Source of the DNA: Clostridiales bacterium
Lineage (GTDB): Bacteria > Bacillota > Clostridia > Lachnospirales > WQUN01
Assembly (NCBI GenBank): GCA_031269465.1
Contig: JAISZB010000037.1
Span: 1 to 64,000 of the forward strand
Length of the DNA: 64,000 bases
Direction of reading: 5' to 3'
Shown here: positions 54,373 through 62,641 of the stretch, one piece after another
Position numbering within the stretch: the first letter of the stretch is position 1
How the letters are laid out: each line of letters begins with the position of its first letter
Position numbers and translations under genes: made by a program
The notes under the pieces: model-generated
What the model was told of the DNA's origin: nothing
Seen by the model: only the letters and a program-made list of their open reading frames with translations
Databases searched by the model: none

Positions 54373-55428
54373 ATGCCTGTTAAGGAAAAAGTCGCGCGCC
54401 TGGTCATGGAGAATGGGAGCGCCTTTGAAGGAAGAGCCTTTGGAAGCATGAACACCTCCCAAGGCGAGGTGGTATTTACAACCGGCATGACCGGATACCA
54501 GGAAACTCTCACAGATCCGTCGTTTGCCGGGCAGATTGTATGCATGACCTACCCGCTCATAGGAAACTACGGCTTGAACCTTGACGATATGGAATCGGCT
54601 GCGCCGAGGCTGCGCGGGTTCATAGTACGGGAGAAATGCGACGATCCATGCAATTGGCGCTGCGAGATGAACCTGGACGGATTTTTGAGGCAGCATGGGA
54701 TCTGCGGCATTGAAGGCATTGATACGCGCGCTTTGACTAAGCTGATAAGGCGCAGCGGCACAATGCTTGGCGCAATCGTCATAGGAAATGACGACGCTCC
54801 CGCTCTGGCGCATTCGCCTAATCTTGTGGCGGGAGTCTCATGCAAAGAGCCGTACTCCATAGGAAGCGCCAGCGCCAAATACCACTTGGCCATAATGGAC
54901 TTCGGCGTGAAAACTAGCATTTTGAGAGAGCTATCCGACAATGACTGCAAGCTGTCCGTTTTTCCGGCCCATTCGAGTCTTAATGAAATATGCTCCTGCG
55001 AGCCTGACGCGGTTTTCCTTACAAACGGGCCGGGCGATCCGAAAGATTTGCCGGATGTAATCGAAACGGTAAAAGCGCTTATAGCAAGAAAACCCGTTTT
55101 TGGAATATGCCTTGGCCACCAGCTAATCTCACTGGCCTGCGGCTGCGATACCGCCAAACTGAAATTCGGGCATCACGGCGGCAACCATCCTGTGAAAGAT
55201 CTCCGTACAGGCCAAGTCTGCATCACATCTCAAAACCACAACTATGTTGTTAGCAATCTCTCAGAGAATATCGCGATCACTCACGTAAACGTCAATGACG
55301 GAACAATTGAAGGCGTCAGGCATACAAGCAAGCCTGTCATGAGCGTGCAGTTCCATCCAGAGGCTTCTCCTGGGCCGGTGGATGCCAGATATCTGTTCAA
55401 GGAGTTTCTGGGATTGATTAAGAACTGA
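54373..55428 (+). CDS. carA: Carbamoyl-phosphate synthase small subunit
   Basis: A 351-residue glutaminase subunit that supplies ammonia to CarB for carbamoyl phosphate, used in pyrimidine and arginine synthesis. The N-terminal domain has RLVMENGSAFEGRAFG and FTTGMTGYQETLTDPSFAGQ. The class-I amidotransferase triad is visible: Cys in FGICLGHQLISLACGC, His and Glu in SVQFHPEASPGPVDA. ATG 54373 fits the family N-terminus. No carB follows; the next gene is cobU-like, so CarB must be encoded elsewhere or the subunit is orphaned. Confidence 0.93.
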   Translation: MPVKEKVARLVMENGSAFEGRAFGSMNTSQGEVVFTTGMTGYQETLTDPSFAGQIVCMTYPLIGNYGLNLDDMESAAPRLRGFIVREKCDDPCNWRCEMNLDGFLRQHGICGIEGIDTRALTKLIRRSGTMLGAIVIGNDDAPALAHSPNLVAGVSCKEPYSIGSASAKYHLAIMDFGVKTSILRELSDNDCKLSVFPAHSSLNEICSCEPDAVFLTNGPGDPKDLPDVIETVKALIARKPVFGICLGHQLISLACGCDTAKLKFGHHGGNHPVKDLRTGQVCITSQNHNYVVSNLSENIAITHVNVNDGTIEGVRHTSKPVMSVQFHPEASPGPVDARYLFKEFLGLIKN

Positions 55429-55992
55429 AACTTCAAGCCGCTATGCTTGCGCTATGCTGATTTGCACTGGAAAGTGCCGATTTTGGGGCTTGAATGTCTG
55501 ATATCCAAAAATACGTGAATTCAGAGCTTTCACACTTCGCAGCCTTGTTCCAAAACAGGATCTTTCATATACAGTCAGAATATAATGAAAACGTTTGCAT
55601 ATGCATGGAAATATGCAAAAGCGCTCCACATTTCGATTTTTACGCTGCATTGCCTGAGGATTTTTGAAATTCGGTTCTCATCGATATAAATTATGAAGAA
55701 GGGAGTAGGCTGCGTTCCACTTGGATAAGGAATGCGTCCGCCTTGAAAACGCATTCGCTTTACTTGCGTTCTAAAGCGGACATTCTCAAGCCCTGCTTGC
55801 ATTGTATTTTTGTCGCGATTGTGGAAAGGTTGCGCCGCTTCGTTTTTTATCGAACTCAAAGAATTAAGAAGAATGTCATACCATTTTCGCCTTGCCATCG
55901 TATTTGTAAGTGAAATGCTTTGAATGCGAAAACAGCAGGCAGCGGCTGAGACATCAAAGATAAGGTGCAAGCATTCGCAGCAGTGAGTTTCT
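55429..55992. other. Intergenic region between carA and cobU-like gene
   Basis: Contains PE-28; otherwise no recognised gene. Confidence 0.45.
55453..55583. repeat. Dispersed palindromic element PE-28, diverged
   Basis: ATGCTGATTTGCACTGGAAAG, CGATTTTGGGGCTTGAATG and TTGTTCCAAAACAGGATC. Ends and outer stem are clear; the centre is diverged. Confidence 0.65.
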
Positions 55993-56535
55993 ATGGTAAT
56001 GATAACAGGCGGCGCCAGAGTGGGGAAAACCAAGCTTGCCATCAATATTTGCAAAAAGCAGGGTCCGCGCGTCATGTACATCGCGACGACTTTGCCCAAT
56101 GATGACATCTTTGAAAAGGAGAAGATCCGGCGCAGCCGTAAACAGAGGCCCTTCAACTGGGAGATTCGCGAGGGATTCCTAAATATTGACAGCATCCTCG
56201 AGGAGTACGGGAACCAGTATGACGCAATGCTCATTGAAAACCTGACATCTCTGGTTTCTAACCTCATGTCTCACTATGGGTATTCCGAAGAGGAAAACAA
56301 TTTGAGGTACGTTGAGAGGGAGATAGTTGAGGATATAAACACCATCACCTCTGCAGCCAAAAAGATCTACGCGCTGGTCGTATTCGTCACTAACGAGGTT
56401 GACATCTACCCGCAAAACACCGAGGCTTCATTCAAAGCGCTGCTTGAGATCCTTGGACGCGTCAACCAACAGGTCGCCGCTTTGAGCAACGAAGTCTATA
56501 TGGTTGTATCTGGCATCCCATTGCAGGTTAAGTGA
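55993..56535 (+). CDS. cobU: Adenosylcobinamide kinase/guanylyltransferase-like protein
   Basis: A 180-residue P-loop protein: MITGGARVGKTKLAINICKK at the N-terminus (CobU Walker A is GGARSGKS; here V-G-K-T), VMYIATTLPNDDIFEKEKIR, NWEIREGFLNIDSILEE, AMLIENLTSLVSNLM and VVFVTNEVDIYPQNTEASFK. The order matches CobU, which phosphorylates adenosylcobinamide and transfers GMP in B12 salvage. No other B12 gene is adjacent. The ATG has only a weak RBS. Its stop codon lies at the left end of the IscB element, and its last bases would form the element's guide region. Confidence 0.78.
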   Translation: MVMITGGARVGKTKLAINICKKQGPRVMYIATTLPNDDIFEKEKIRRSRKQRPFNWEIREGFLNIDSILEEYGNQYDAMLIENLTSLVSNLMSHYGYSEEENNLRYVEREIVEDINTITSAAKKIYALVVFVTNEVDIYPQNTEASFKALLEILGRVNQQVAALSNEVYMVVSGIPLQVK

Positions 56536-56539
56536 GGTT

Positions 56540-56850
56540 TATTGTCAATAACCCACCGCCTAATATCTCAAGGCTAAAGCCTTTTGACATTTGAGGCGAG
56601 GGCTTGCAAATGCAAGTCCTGCTTGACTAGCCTAAGCCTTAACTGAGAAAGAGAGAGTCTGAGCTGTCCAAGAATATATAGGCGATCCGGAGCGATTGCT
56701 CCAGCTCCGGACTCTGAGGCCTGTGGCTTAACAGTCCTGAGGAGAAGTGACAGTGCTATAGGCATATAAAACCTTGGAGCATCATTGGCGAAGGGCAACT
56801 AACCGTAGCAATGCGGGATTATGCGCGAATAGCGCCTAGAAAGATCGTGT
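56540..56850 (+). ncRNA. Omega-RNA (OMEGA guide RNA) of IscB
   Basis: Directly upstream of iscB and overlapping its 5' end, as for known IscB omega-RNAs. It begins TGTCAATAACCCACCGCC, typical of the family as I recall it, and contains several intact stems: GGCTTGCAAATGCAAGTC, GGAGC-GATT-GCTCC inside GTCCGGAG...CTCCGGAC-like pairing, and CTGAGGAGAAGTGAC. The guide would come from the ~16 nt just upstream, that is, the 3' end of the cobU-like gene. The stems look undamaged although the protein's catalytic residues are lost. Confidence 0.7.
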
Positions 56851-56855
56851 TTTCC

Positions 56856-58124
56856 ATGATTTATTCCATGAGCAAAAACGGCAAGCCGCTGATGCCGACG
56901 AAGCGCTGCGGGAAAGTCAAGCGCTTGATAAAGAGAGTCAAAGCTAAAGGTGTAAGGTTATTGTACGGCAGTTCGTGTTTCACGCAGCCAGTTGCATTGG
57001 GAATAGTTGCGGGGAGCAAATCGACAGGAATTTCGGCGGCAGCTGAAAAAGAAGAGCTGGATGCCGCTGAGGTGCAGTTGCGCGCTGATAAGGTAGACTT
57101 GCTCTCAACGCGCCGCCTATTCAGGCATGCAAGGCGCAGCGGAAAAACAGGTCATCTCCAGCCGCGATTCAACAGCCGCATCCGCTCGAAGCATAAAGGA
57201 TGGCTGGCTCCGTCTATTGAAAATAAGATCCAGACTCATATTAAAACAGCATCCGCCGTCCATAAGATATTGCCGATTGCCAAAACTGTTGTAGAGGCTG
57301 CCTCCTTTGATATTCAGAAATTCAGAAATCCTGATATTTCAGGAGCCGAATGCCAAAACGGAGAGCAACGCGGTTTTTGGAATGAGGGGGAATGCGTTCT
57401 GTTCCGAGACGGCCACAGATGCTACGGGCGGAAGTGCTGCAATAACAGAATGCTGAGAGCCCATAATATAAAAAGCCAAAAAATAGGTGATGATTCTCCG
57501 AATGATCTAATAACACTGCGCAAGGATTGCCGCAGCGACTATCGGGATGCCCATGGGCATCACTCAGGCAAGCTGAAGCTGAACCTAAAGCGAAGGCAAT
57601 CGTTTCGAGACGCCGCATTCATGGGCATTATGAGATGGGCGTTCTGCAACAGGCTAATGGAAATGTATCCAAATGCGGACATGACTAATGGATGCATAGA
57701 GAAAAACACGAGAATCAGAAACGGCTTGGAAAAAGATCATGCCGTAGATGCTAGATGCATAAGCGAAAATCCAACATCCGCCCAGATCGATGCAATCTAT
57801 ATGCAGATATCAGCAGGAAGGCGCAAGCGTCAGTTGCATAAAGCGACAATCAACAAAGGCGGGAAAAGGAAGCTGAATCAAGCGCCGAAATATGCGCATG
57901 GCTATCAGTTGTTCGACAAGGCGCGCATGCCGGATGGACACAAGGGCTTTATCATTGGAAGGCGCCTGAGCGGAGGCTTTGACGTGCGCACGCTAGACGG
58001 AGAAAGGATAAGCTCCAGTATACGCTATAAGAAACTCAAGCCATTGACTAAGCGAACCGCTATTCTAACCGAAAGGAGATATGTGGCTTCCTCCCGCCTA
58101 AAGGCAGGGGTTTCCGCCGCATAA
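56856..58124 (+). CDS. iscB: IscB RNA-guided nuclease homolog with substituted catalytic residues
   Basis: A ~422-residue IscB protein. The PLMP domain starts SKNGKPLMPTKRCGKV. RuvC-I reads ALGIVAGSKSTGI where IscB has LGIDxGSKxxGI: the catalytic Asp is Val (GTT at 57006). The bridge-helix region is STRRLFRHARRSGKT with Arg losses. RuvC-II VVEAASFDIQKF is kept. In the HNH domain LFRDGHRCYGRKC...RAHNIKSQ the catalytic His is Asn (AAT at 57465), and one Cys of each zinc knuckle is replaced (CYGR, RKDC). RuvC-III LEKDHAVDARC is kept. A ~10-residue segment is missing before RuvC-I. The frame is open throughout. ATG 56856 is my start; GTG 56847 or ATG 56811 are possible. Either an inactive binder or an early pseudogene. 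Confidence 0.85.
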   Translation: MIYSMSKNGKPLMPTKRCGKVKRLIKRVKAKGVRLLYGSSCFTQPVALGIVAGSKSTGISAAAEKEELDAAEVQLRADKVDLLSTRRLFRHARRSGKTGHLQPRFNSRIRSKHKGWLAPSIENKIQTHIKTASAVHKILPIAKTVVEAASFDIQKFRNPDISGAECQNGEQRGFWNEGECVLFRDGHRCYGRKCCNNRMLRAHNIKSQKIGDDSPNDLITLRKDCRSDYRDAHGHHSGKLKLNLKRRQSFRDAAFMGIMRWAFCNRLMEMYPNADMTNGCIEKNTRIRNGLEKDHAVDARCISENPTSAQIDAIYMQISAGRRKRQLHKATINKGGKRKLNQAPKYAHGYQLFDKARMPDGHKGFIIGRRLSGGFDVRTLDGERISSSIRYKKLKPLTKRTAILTERRYVASSRLKAGVSAA

Positions 58125-58131
58125 CAATCAG

Positions 58132-59046
58132 ATGAATATTAAATCCAATCGGTTCCTAATTACTTTGATTCTAATGCTGGTGACCGCCTTCTCAATGGCT
58201 CAGAGCCTTCTTCGGATAAACTACGGCGCAGTGACGATGGTCGCGGGCGGGGTGGCTTGCCTGCTTCTGTATATAACAAAGAGAAAAATATGGTCCTTGT
58301 TCCTTGGAATGTTTTTGCTGTGTACAGGCTTGACAGCCAGCTTCGCGGGGATAGTGCCCGGCTACATGCTTTCAAGGTTTGTGAGCGCTTCTTTTTTCGT
58401 AACGCCTGCGCTCATTTTCTTAGTGCTGTTTGTGGAGCAAAAGAGAAAATGGTTTTTTGAAAGGGCTTCTTTTCTGTTGTATTTTGGAGTTTTCCTTATT
58501 CTTACAGGCCTTCCCGCGTTTAGAGGATTCATTCCGCATCTGCTGATTTTTTGCCTGGCGGCTGCGGCGCTTAGCAACAAGCATCTGAAAAGGTTGATGA
58601 ATGTGAAGAAAGGCGCTTCTATGAGTGAATATGGACAGGTAGCCGAGCGAATCGACGATAGGCATGTGCTCGTACGCATTGAGCGTACGGACGCCTGCTC
58701 TAAATGCGGCGTCTGTTCGGCAGGCCCTGGCAGAGATATGTACGTGAAAGCCAGGAATGATGACGGAGCGGTGCCAATGGAATGGGTGAGCCTAGAGCTT
58801 GAGCCGGTTTATTTCCTTGCCGCTGCGGCTCTTATGTACGGGGTTCCATTCATTTCGCTCATCTTCGGCTTCATTGCCGGCTACTATGGGGCCCACTTTT
58901 TCGGAGGGGGTTCCGCAAGTCCGGCTGTCGGCTTTTTCCTGGGGTTAGCATTGATGATTCTAACATATATGTTTTTGCACGGAAAAGAAAAGAGTCTCCA
59001 GCTGGAGAGATATTCGCCCACAGCGGCAAGAATCCCGCGCCAGTAA
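58132..59046 (+). CDS. Membrane protein fused to RseC/MucC-type domain
   Basis: A 304-residue protein in two parts. Residues 1-160 contain about five hydrophobic spans (FLITLILMLVTAFSMAQSLL, YGAVTMVAGGVACLLLYIT, LFLGMFLLCTGLTASFAGIV and others) with no recognised family. Residues ~164-304 are RseC/SoxR-reducing-complex-like: GQVAERIDDRHVLVRIERTD, CSKCGVCSAGPGRDM cysteine cluster and two spans. An AAAGG site and in-frame ATG 58621 sit at the domain border, so RseC might be translated separately. RseC proteins accompany Rnf-type electron transport. The start codon lies only 7 bases after the iscB stop, at the element's right junction. Confidence 0.75.
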   Translation: MNIKSNRFLITLILMLVTAFSMAQSLLRINYGAVTMVAGGVACLLLYITKRKIWSLFLGMFLLCTGLTASFAGIVPGYMLSRFVSASFFVTPALIFLVLFVEQKRKWFFERASFLLYFGVFLILTGLPAFRGFIPHLLIFCLAAAALSNKHLKRLMNVKKGASMSEYGQVAERIDDRHVLVRIERTDACSKCGVCSAGPGRDMYVKARNDDGAVPMEWVSLELEPVYFLAAAALMYGVPFISLIFGFIAGYYGAHFFGGGSASPAVGFFLGLALMILTYMFLHGKEKSLQLERYSPTAARIPRQ

Positions 59047-59125
59047 AAAAGGCGCGGTTTCATTTTCCCAAAATGTAACCAAGCTACCCCTTGTCTAATA
59101 TTATATAGGCAAGGAGGTTTTTTAT

Positions 59126-59506
59126 ATGCGTGAACAATCAATGATGCATTACAGGCGCGGGCTCAACTGCTCTCAAGCCATTATAAAGGCCGCTGAGCAG
59201 CGCTACCGCATAAAGGTTCCGCAGCAGTCCTACGATATGTGCCGCGGCGTCGGAAACGGATTCGGTTCAGGAAACATTTGCTGCGCTTTGGTAGGGGGGA
59301 TCATGATCTTCGGGATCCTTTTCGGCGAAAGCGCGACAAAGTCGCTTAGGATAAAGCTTTTAGATAGATTCCATCAGCTGCATGGAACGATTTTTTGTGG
59401 AGCCCTGACGCGAAACGGGTCAAACAACTCGGGTTGCGAAGCCATTGTCGGAGATGTGGCCGGACTGATAGAGGAAATCATAGATCAACAACTCGCAAAA
59501 TTGTAG
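59126..59506 (+). CDS. C_GCAxxG_C_C family redox protein
   Basis: A 126-residue Cys-rich protein: YRRGLNCSQAIIKAAEQRYR, DMCRGVGNGFGSGNICCALV, GGIMIFGILFGESATKSLR, TIFCGALTRNGSN and SGCEAIVGDVAGLIEEI. It fits the C_GCAxxG_C_C family of probable redox proteins (conserved Cys near the start, before a G-x-x-G loop and near the end), though the central GCAxxG reads ICCALVGG. GGAGG lies 10 bases before ATG 59126. Function unknown. Confidence 0.8.
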   Translation: MREQSMMHYRRGLNCSQAIIKAAEQRYRIKVPQQSYDMCRGVGNGFGSGNICCALVGGIMIFGILFGESATKSLRIKLLDRFHQLHGTIFCGALTRNGSNNSGCEAIVGDVAGLIEEIIDQQLAKL

Positions 59507-59878
59507 AGGCGCGGACTGGAGATTAACATCGGCAATTTGCCTTCCATTGATGCATGGACAGGGGTTTATCTTGCCGCGCTTAAGACGAAACAAAGCCGCA
59601 CAGAAAGCAAAGCCATATAGCGGATCGGCGGAGGCTTGAGAGTTTCGCCGATACATATCCCGTGCGAGCTAAAATCAAACGATTGTTTTTCTGCTTTAGA
59701 GCAAAGAGTTTAAAGGACGCAACGACCTCTTTCGGGGCGCGCTGATTGAGACGCATCTGTCACGAGGAGGCTTTTTCTGCGTCTCCTTCTCATTTCCAGC
59801 CTGAGTTTCGCTAGCGGAGCGTCTAGGGGTTCTTTAAGCTCTCGCAGCGGCGCAAAATCGATAGCCAGGCGAGAAAAA

Positions 59879-59964
59879 TAAGCTCCGATTTTGGAGCTTG
59901 ATTATACTGCGTCCTAATGGACATTCAAGGTTAAAAATTGCTATATTTGACCGCAAATCGGCAT
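59879..59964. repeat. Dispersed palindromic element PE-29, left end missing
   Basis: CCGATTTTGGAGCTTGATTA, TCAAGGTTAAAAATTG and TTGACCGCAAATCGGCATA. Short centre. Confidence 0.75.
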
Positions 59965-60256
59965 AGGCGCCCTTTCTGCAGCATTCACGCGCCTATTGCC
60001 TTTATCCGCTTTATGTTTGCCTGTCAAGAGCCATCATCAACCCCCTCGTCAATTCAAAGATTCCCATTCGCAACTTAAGCGATGCCGACTCGCAGTTTTG
60101 AGAAATCTGCCGCGTCTCCCCAGAGAACTTCAAAGGTCAGAGATATGCTGAGTTGAATATGCACACCTTTGACGGAACCGCCAATGATGAAAGCTGTCGC
60201 GCGCTTAATCCTAGTGGCTGGCTTCATCAAATCCCGCAGGCGCTTTCTTATTGAAT

Positions 60257-60290
60257 CTCCTATATAGGCGCATTTGACCGCAATCGATAT
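60257..60290. repeat. Right-end fragment of a dispersed palindromic element, PE-30
   Basis: TCCTATATAGGCGCATTTGA and CCGCAATCGATAT: only the right end survives. Confidence 0.55.
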
Positions 60291-60336
60291 ATTACTTGAT
60301 CGAGCGCGCTCGATTTTACGCGCATTCTAATGCAGC

Positions 60337-60405
60337 TATAGTGATTTGCATATGAACCTCTATGACGCTTTAGCTTCATCACTAATGATGAAAGCAGTCG
60401 AATAT
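60337..60405. repeat. Partial dispersed palindromic element PE-31, variant centre
   Basis: TAGTGATTTGCATATGAACC followed by CTATGACGC, the same variant centre as PE-23. The right half is missing. Confidence 0.6.
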
Positions 60406-60423
60406 TAATTCTTGCCTGTTGAT

Positions 60424-60555
60424 ATACTGATTTTCATAGAAAATCATCTTTTTTGGAGCTTGATTATACAGCTAGTGCAATTGATATCGGCATTTCGCAC
60501 CGCCAAATGGATAATCAAGGTTCAAAATCGATACATTTGACTGCAAACCGGCATA
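60424..60555. repeat. Dispersed palindromic element PE-32
   Basis: ATACTGATTTTCATAGAAAA, TTTTTTGGAGCTTGATTATA, GATATCGGCATTTCGCACC, GATAATCAAGGTTCAAAATC and ACTGCAAACCGGCAT. Full length. The left end is itself a mini-palindrome like PE-12. Confidence 0.88.
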
Positions 60556-60909
60556 TAAGGATTATATCAGGCCCAGCTCGCTTGCATTAATTGCAGAAGC
60601 CAGATATTCCGGCGTCGAAGCTAATCCACTGCGGCATCTCTTCCACTTCATCGCGGCATGCCCAGGCTTCAATCACCGCGAAACTCTGTGCTCGGAGGCG
60701 GTCTCTTCGACTGCCTGGATCCTTAAGCGCCTCTGTTTCGCTGTGAGGCGATTTTCATATGCCGGTCGCAATGGAGCGGTTCTGCGTCCCAACAAGGCGA
60801 AACGGAAGTTTATTCCTTCCAAAAGGTTCATTGTAAAATGAAATGCAACAGATACAGCCAGTAGAAATCCATAGGGAAACACGGCGTCATTTAGTTTGCG
60901 TAAACAAAA

Positions 60910-61909
60910 ATGAAGGGGCGGATCCCTGTGGATCAATGCAAGCGCAGCGCAGAAAGCCGGACGTTTCAACGCCTGCCGCCGTTCGAGCGCGGGGAGGTCA
61001 AGGCGCTTCCGGGGGAGGGGCCCGGCGCGCCGGCCATCGCGGCGGGGATCGGCGGGGCGAGGCCGCCGCCGGCCGCGGGACGGAGCACGGGACGGCGGTT
61101 CGGCGGAGAGGCTCGGGCATTTCGCCGAGGCGGGCGGGGCGGCGCATGGAAAAAGCCGCAAGAATTGCCGCAAGCCCCTGAAAATTGCTGAATGCCCCGA
61201 TTTCATGGCGTTCGCCGGCGAGAAGCCGGGGGAGGGACGGCCGCCCGAAGCTGGAGCCGGAGCTTTCGGGGAAGCCCGCCCTTTGCGCCAAGGCGCCATG
61301 CAACTGCATAGATCCGGGTGTTATGCCGATTAAGAATATAGATTTGGCGCTGAAGGTTCGGCGCAAGCCCAAAAGCGAGAAAGTCCGCCAAAGCGAGGGG
61401 GCTTTGGGGGCGAGCATCGAAGATCGGCCTGAAGCGGCGGAGGCGCGCGAGGAGTCCGGCCATTGGGAAATCGACTCGGCCGCAGGAAAGAAATCAGGCA
61501 AGTCCGCAGTTCCGGCGATAGTCGAGAGGAAGACGCGCATCCAGAACGCCGCGGACGCGGCGGTTGGGCAGGTTGCCGGAAGCTTCGGCGAGGCGGCCGG
61601 CGGCGCCTTCAAAAGCGCCGCAGGCGACAACGGCCGGGAGTTCGCGGGGCGGGGCGGCGCCGTGGAGCGCGCCGTCTATTTCCGCCATCCCTGCTCCAGC
61701 TTCGAGAAGGGGGCCAGCGAGCGCCACAGCGGGCTTCCGCGCCGCTTCGCGGAAAAGGGGGGAGCGCGGACGGCATGCCCGCATAGCTGATCTCCAATGC
61801 GGCGGACTGGAACAACAACCTTCCCAGGAAAATACTGGGTTGCAGGACTCCGGCGGAAATGTTTGAGATAGAGATCCTCAAAATAGCGCAAGGGGCCCTT
61901 TCGTTACTG
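60910..61909 (+). pseudogene. Decayed IS30-family transposase, GC-rich
   Basis: Frames joined across shifts give an IS30 outline. The N-terminal HTH-like region reads PPFERGEVKALPGEG. The DDE domain reads LPIKNIDLALKVRRKPK (as MPIKNIDLALKVRRKPK), SIEDRPEAAEAREESGHWEI, GKKSGKSAVPAIVERKTR, SAAGDNGREFAG and HPCSSFEKGASERHSGLPRR. The C-terminus in another frame reads NLPRKILGCRTPAEMFE. Stops and frameshifts make it inactive. The section 60960-61780 is far richer in G+C than the rest of the window, with many Val/Thr/Ser positions turned to Ala/Pro/Gly. Confidence 0.8.
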
Positions 61910-61919
61910 TTGCGCCGCT

Positions 61920-62575
61920 GACCGTTCCAAAGAGCCGCGAACACCTTATCGCGCTCCAGCCCGGTACGCAGAAATTTGTCCTGCTCGGCACTCGGAATTG
62001 TGACGGGCGCATGGGTAACGGTCTGCCGCATCTGTCCCGGTAACAGAAATTTGTCGTGGACGGCCTGCAATTCTGCCGTTCGGGTTTCGATAGGCTTCAC
62101 GCCGCCGTGGACATCGCCCGTAACGGTGAAATACCTCGCCTCGCCGTAAATCTCTACGAAGCCGTCCTGCTTGCGGTGGCGTGTAATTTCCGCGTCGGGC
62201 GCGAACACGAACAAGTGCAGTCCGCTCCCGCTGGGGCTGACCTCGGTGTAGGTGCCCAGTTTACCCGCAATCTCGGCGGCTCCGGGGCTTAACGCTCCGT
62301 CCTCGTCGATAACGTGGTCTAAGTCCACGCCGTAAAGATTACCGCCGCCGTCAAACTCGTAGCCGATACCACGGGCAAGCCCTCGCGCCACGCACTCGAC
62401 GACGCTCTCGTAGGTGATCCACGTTTCTTTTACTCCCGCCTTTGCCGCCGATAATCTGCCTATCAGCAGGCTCGGCGGGTCGAACGGGGCTTTTTCACCC
62501 CACCGAGCAGGCTCGCGGGAACCCCGTTTCGCGGCGCGTCTAAATTTGGCACGATGTCCCTCCTCAAATAAAATA
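61920..62575 (-). pseudogene. Fragment of an integrative-element primase/polymerase
   Basis: On the minus strand the frame from about 62575 reads GEKAPFDPPSLLIGRLSAAK, VKETWITYESVVECVARGLA and GIGYEFDGGGNLYGVDLDHV, then TEVSPSGSGLHLFVF and ARYFTVTGDVHGG. This is the N-terminal prim-pol-like domain of primases from phages and conjugative elements (catalytic-type GVDLDH and SPSGSGLH). The frame ends within FAALWNG at about 61920, where IS30-related sequence begins, so the helicase part is lost. The real start is unclear because the first codons may be frameshifted. Confidence 0.65.
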
Positions 62576-62641
62576 AGCCGCCCGATTTTAGCCGGACGGC
62601 TATGTAGAGCGGCGAACCGTCACGGTTCAGCCGCTTGCGCG

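Larger units (their letters stand above)
56536..58131 (+). mobile_element. IscB-type IS200/IS605-like element
   Basis: The left end is a small hairpin TTATTGTCAATAA at 56539-56551. A ~300-bp structured omega-RNA region and the iscB gene follow, and a GC-rich hairpin right end at 58095-58131 closes it. There is no tnpA. It lies exactly between the cobU-like stop and the start of the next gene, disrupting neither. A second right end of the same family is at the window start. Confidence 0.75.
59507..60909. other. 1.4-kb intergenic region at the island border
   Basis: Holds PE-29 to PE-32, all before 60556. After that point no PE copies occur, which marks the border of the accessory DNA. No gene supported. 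Confidence 0.5.
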
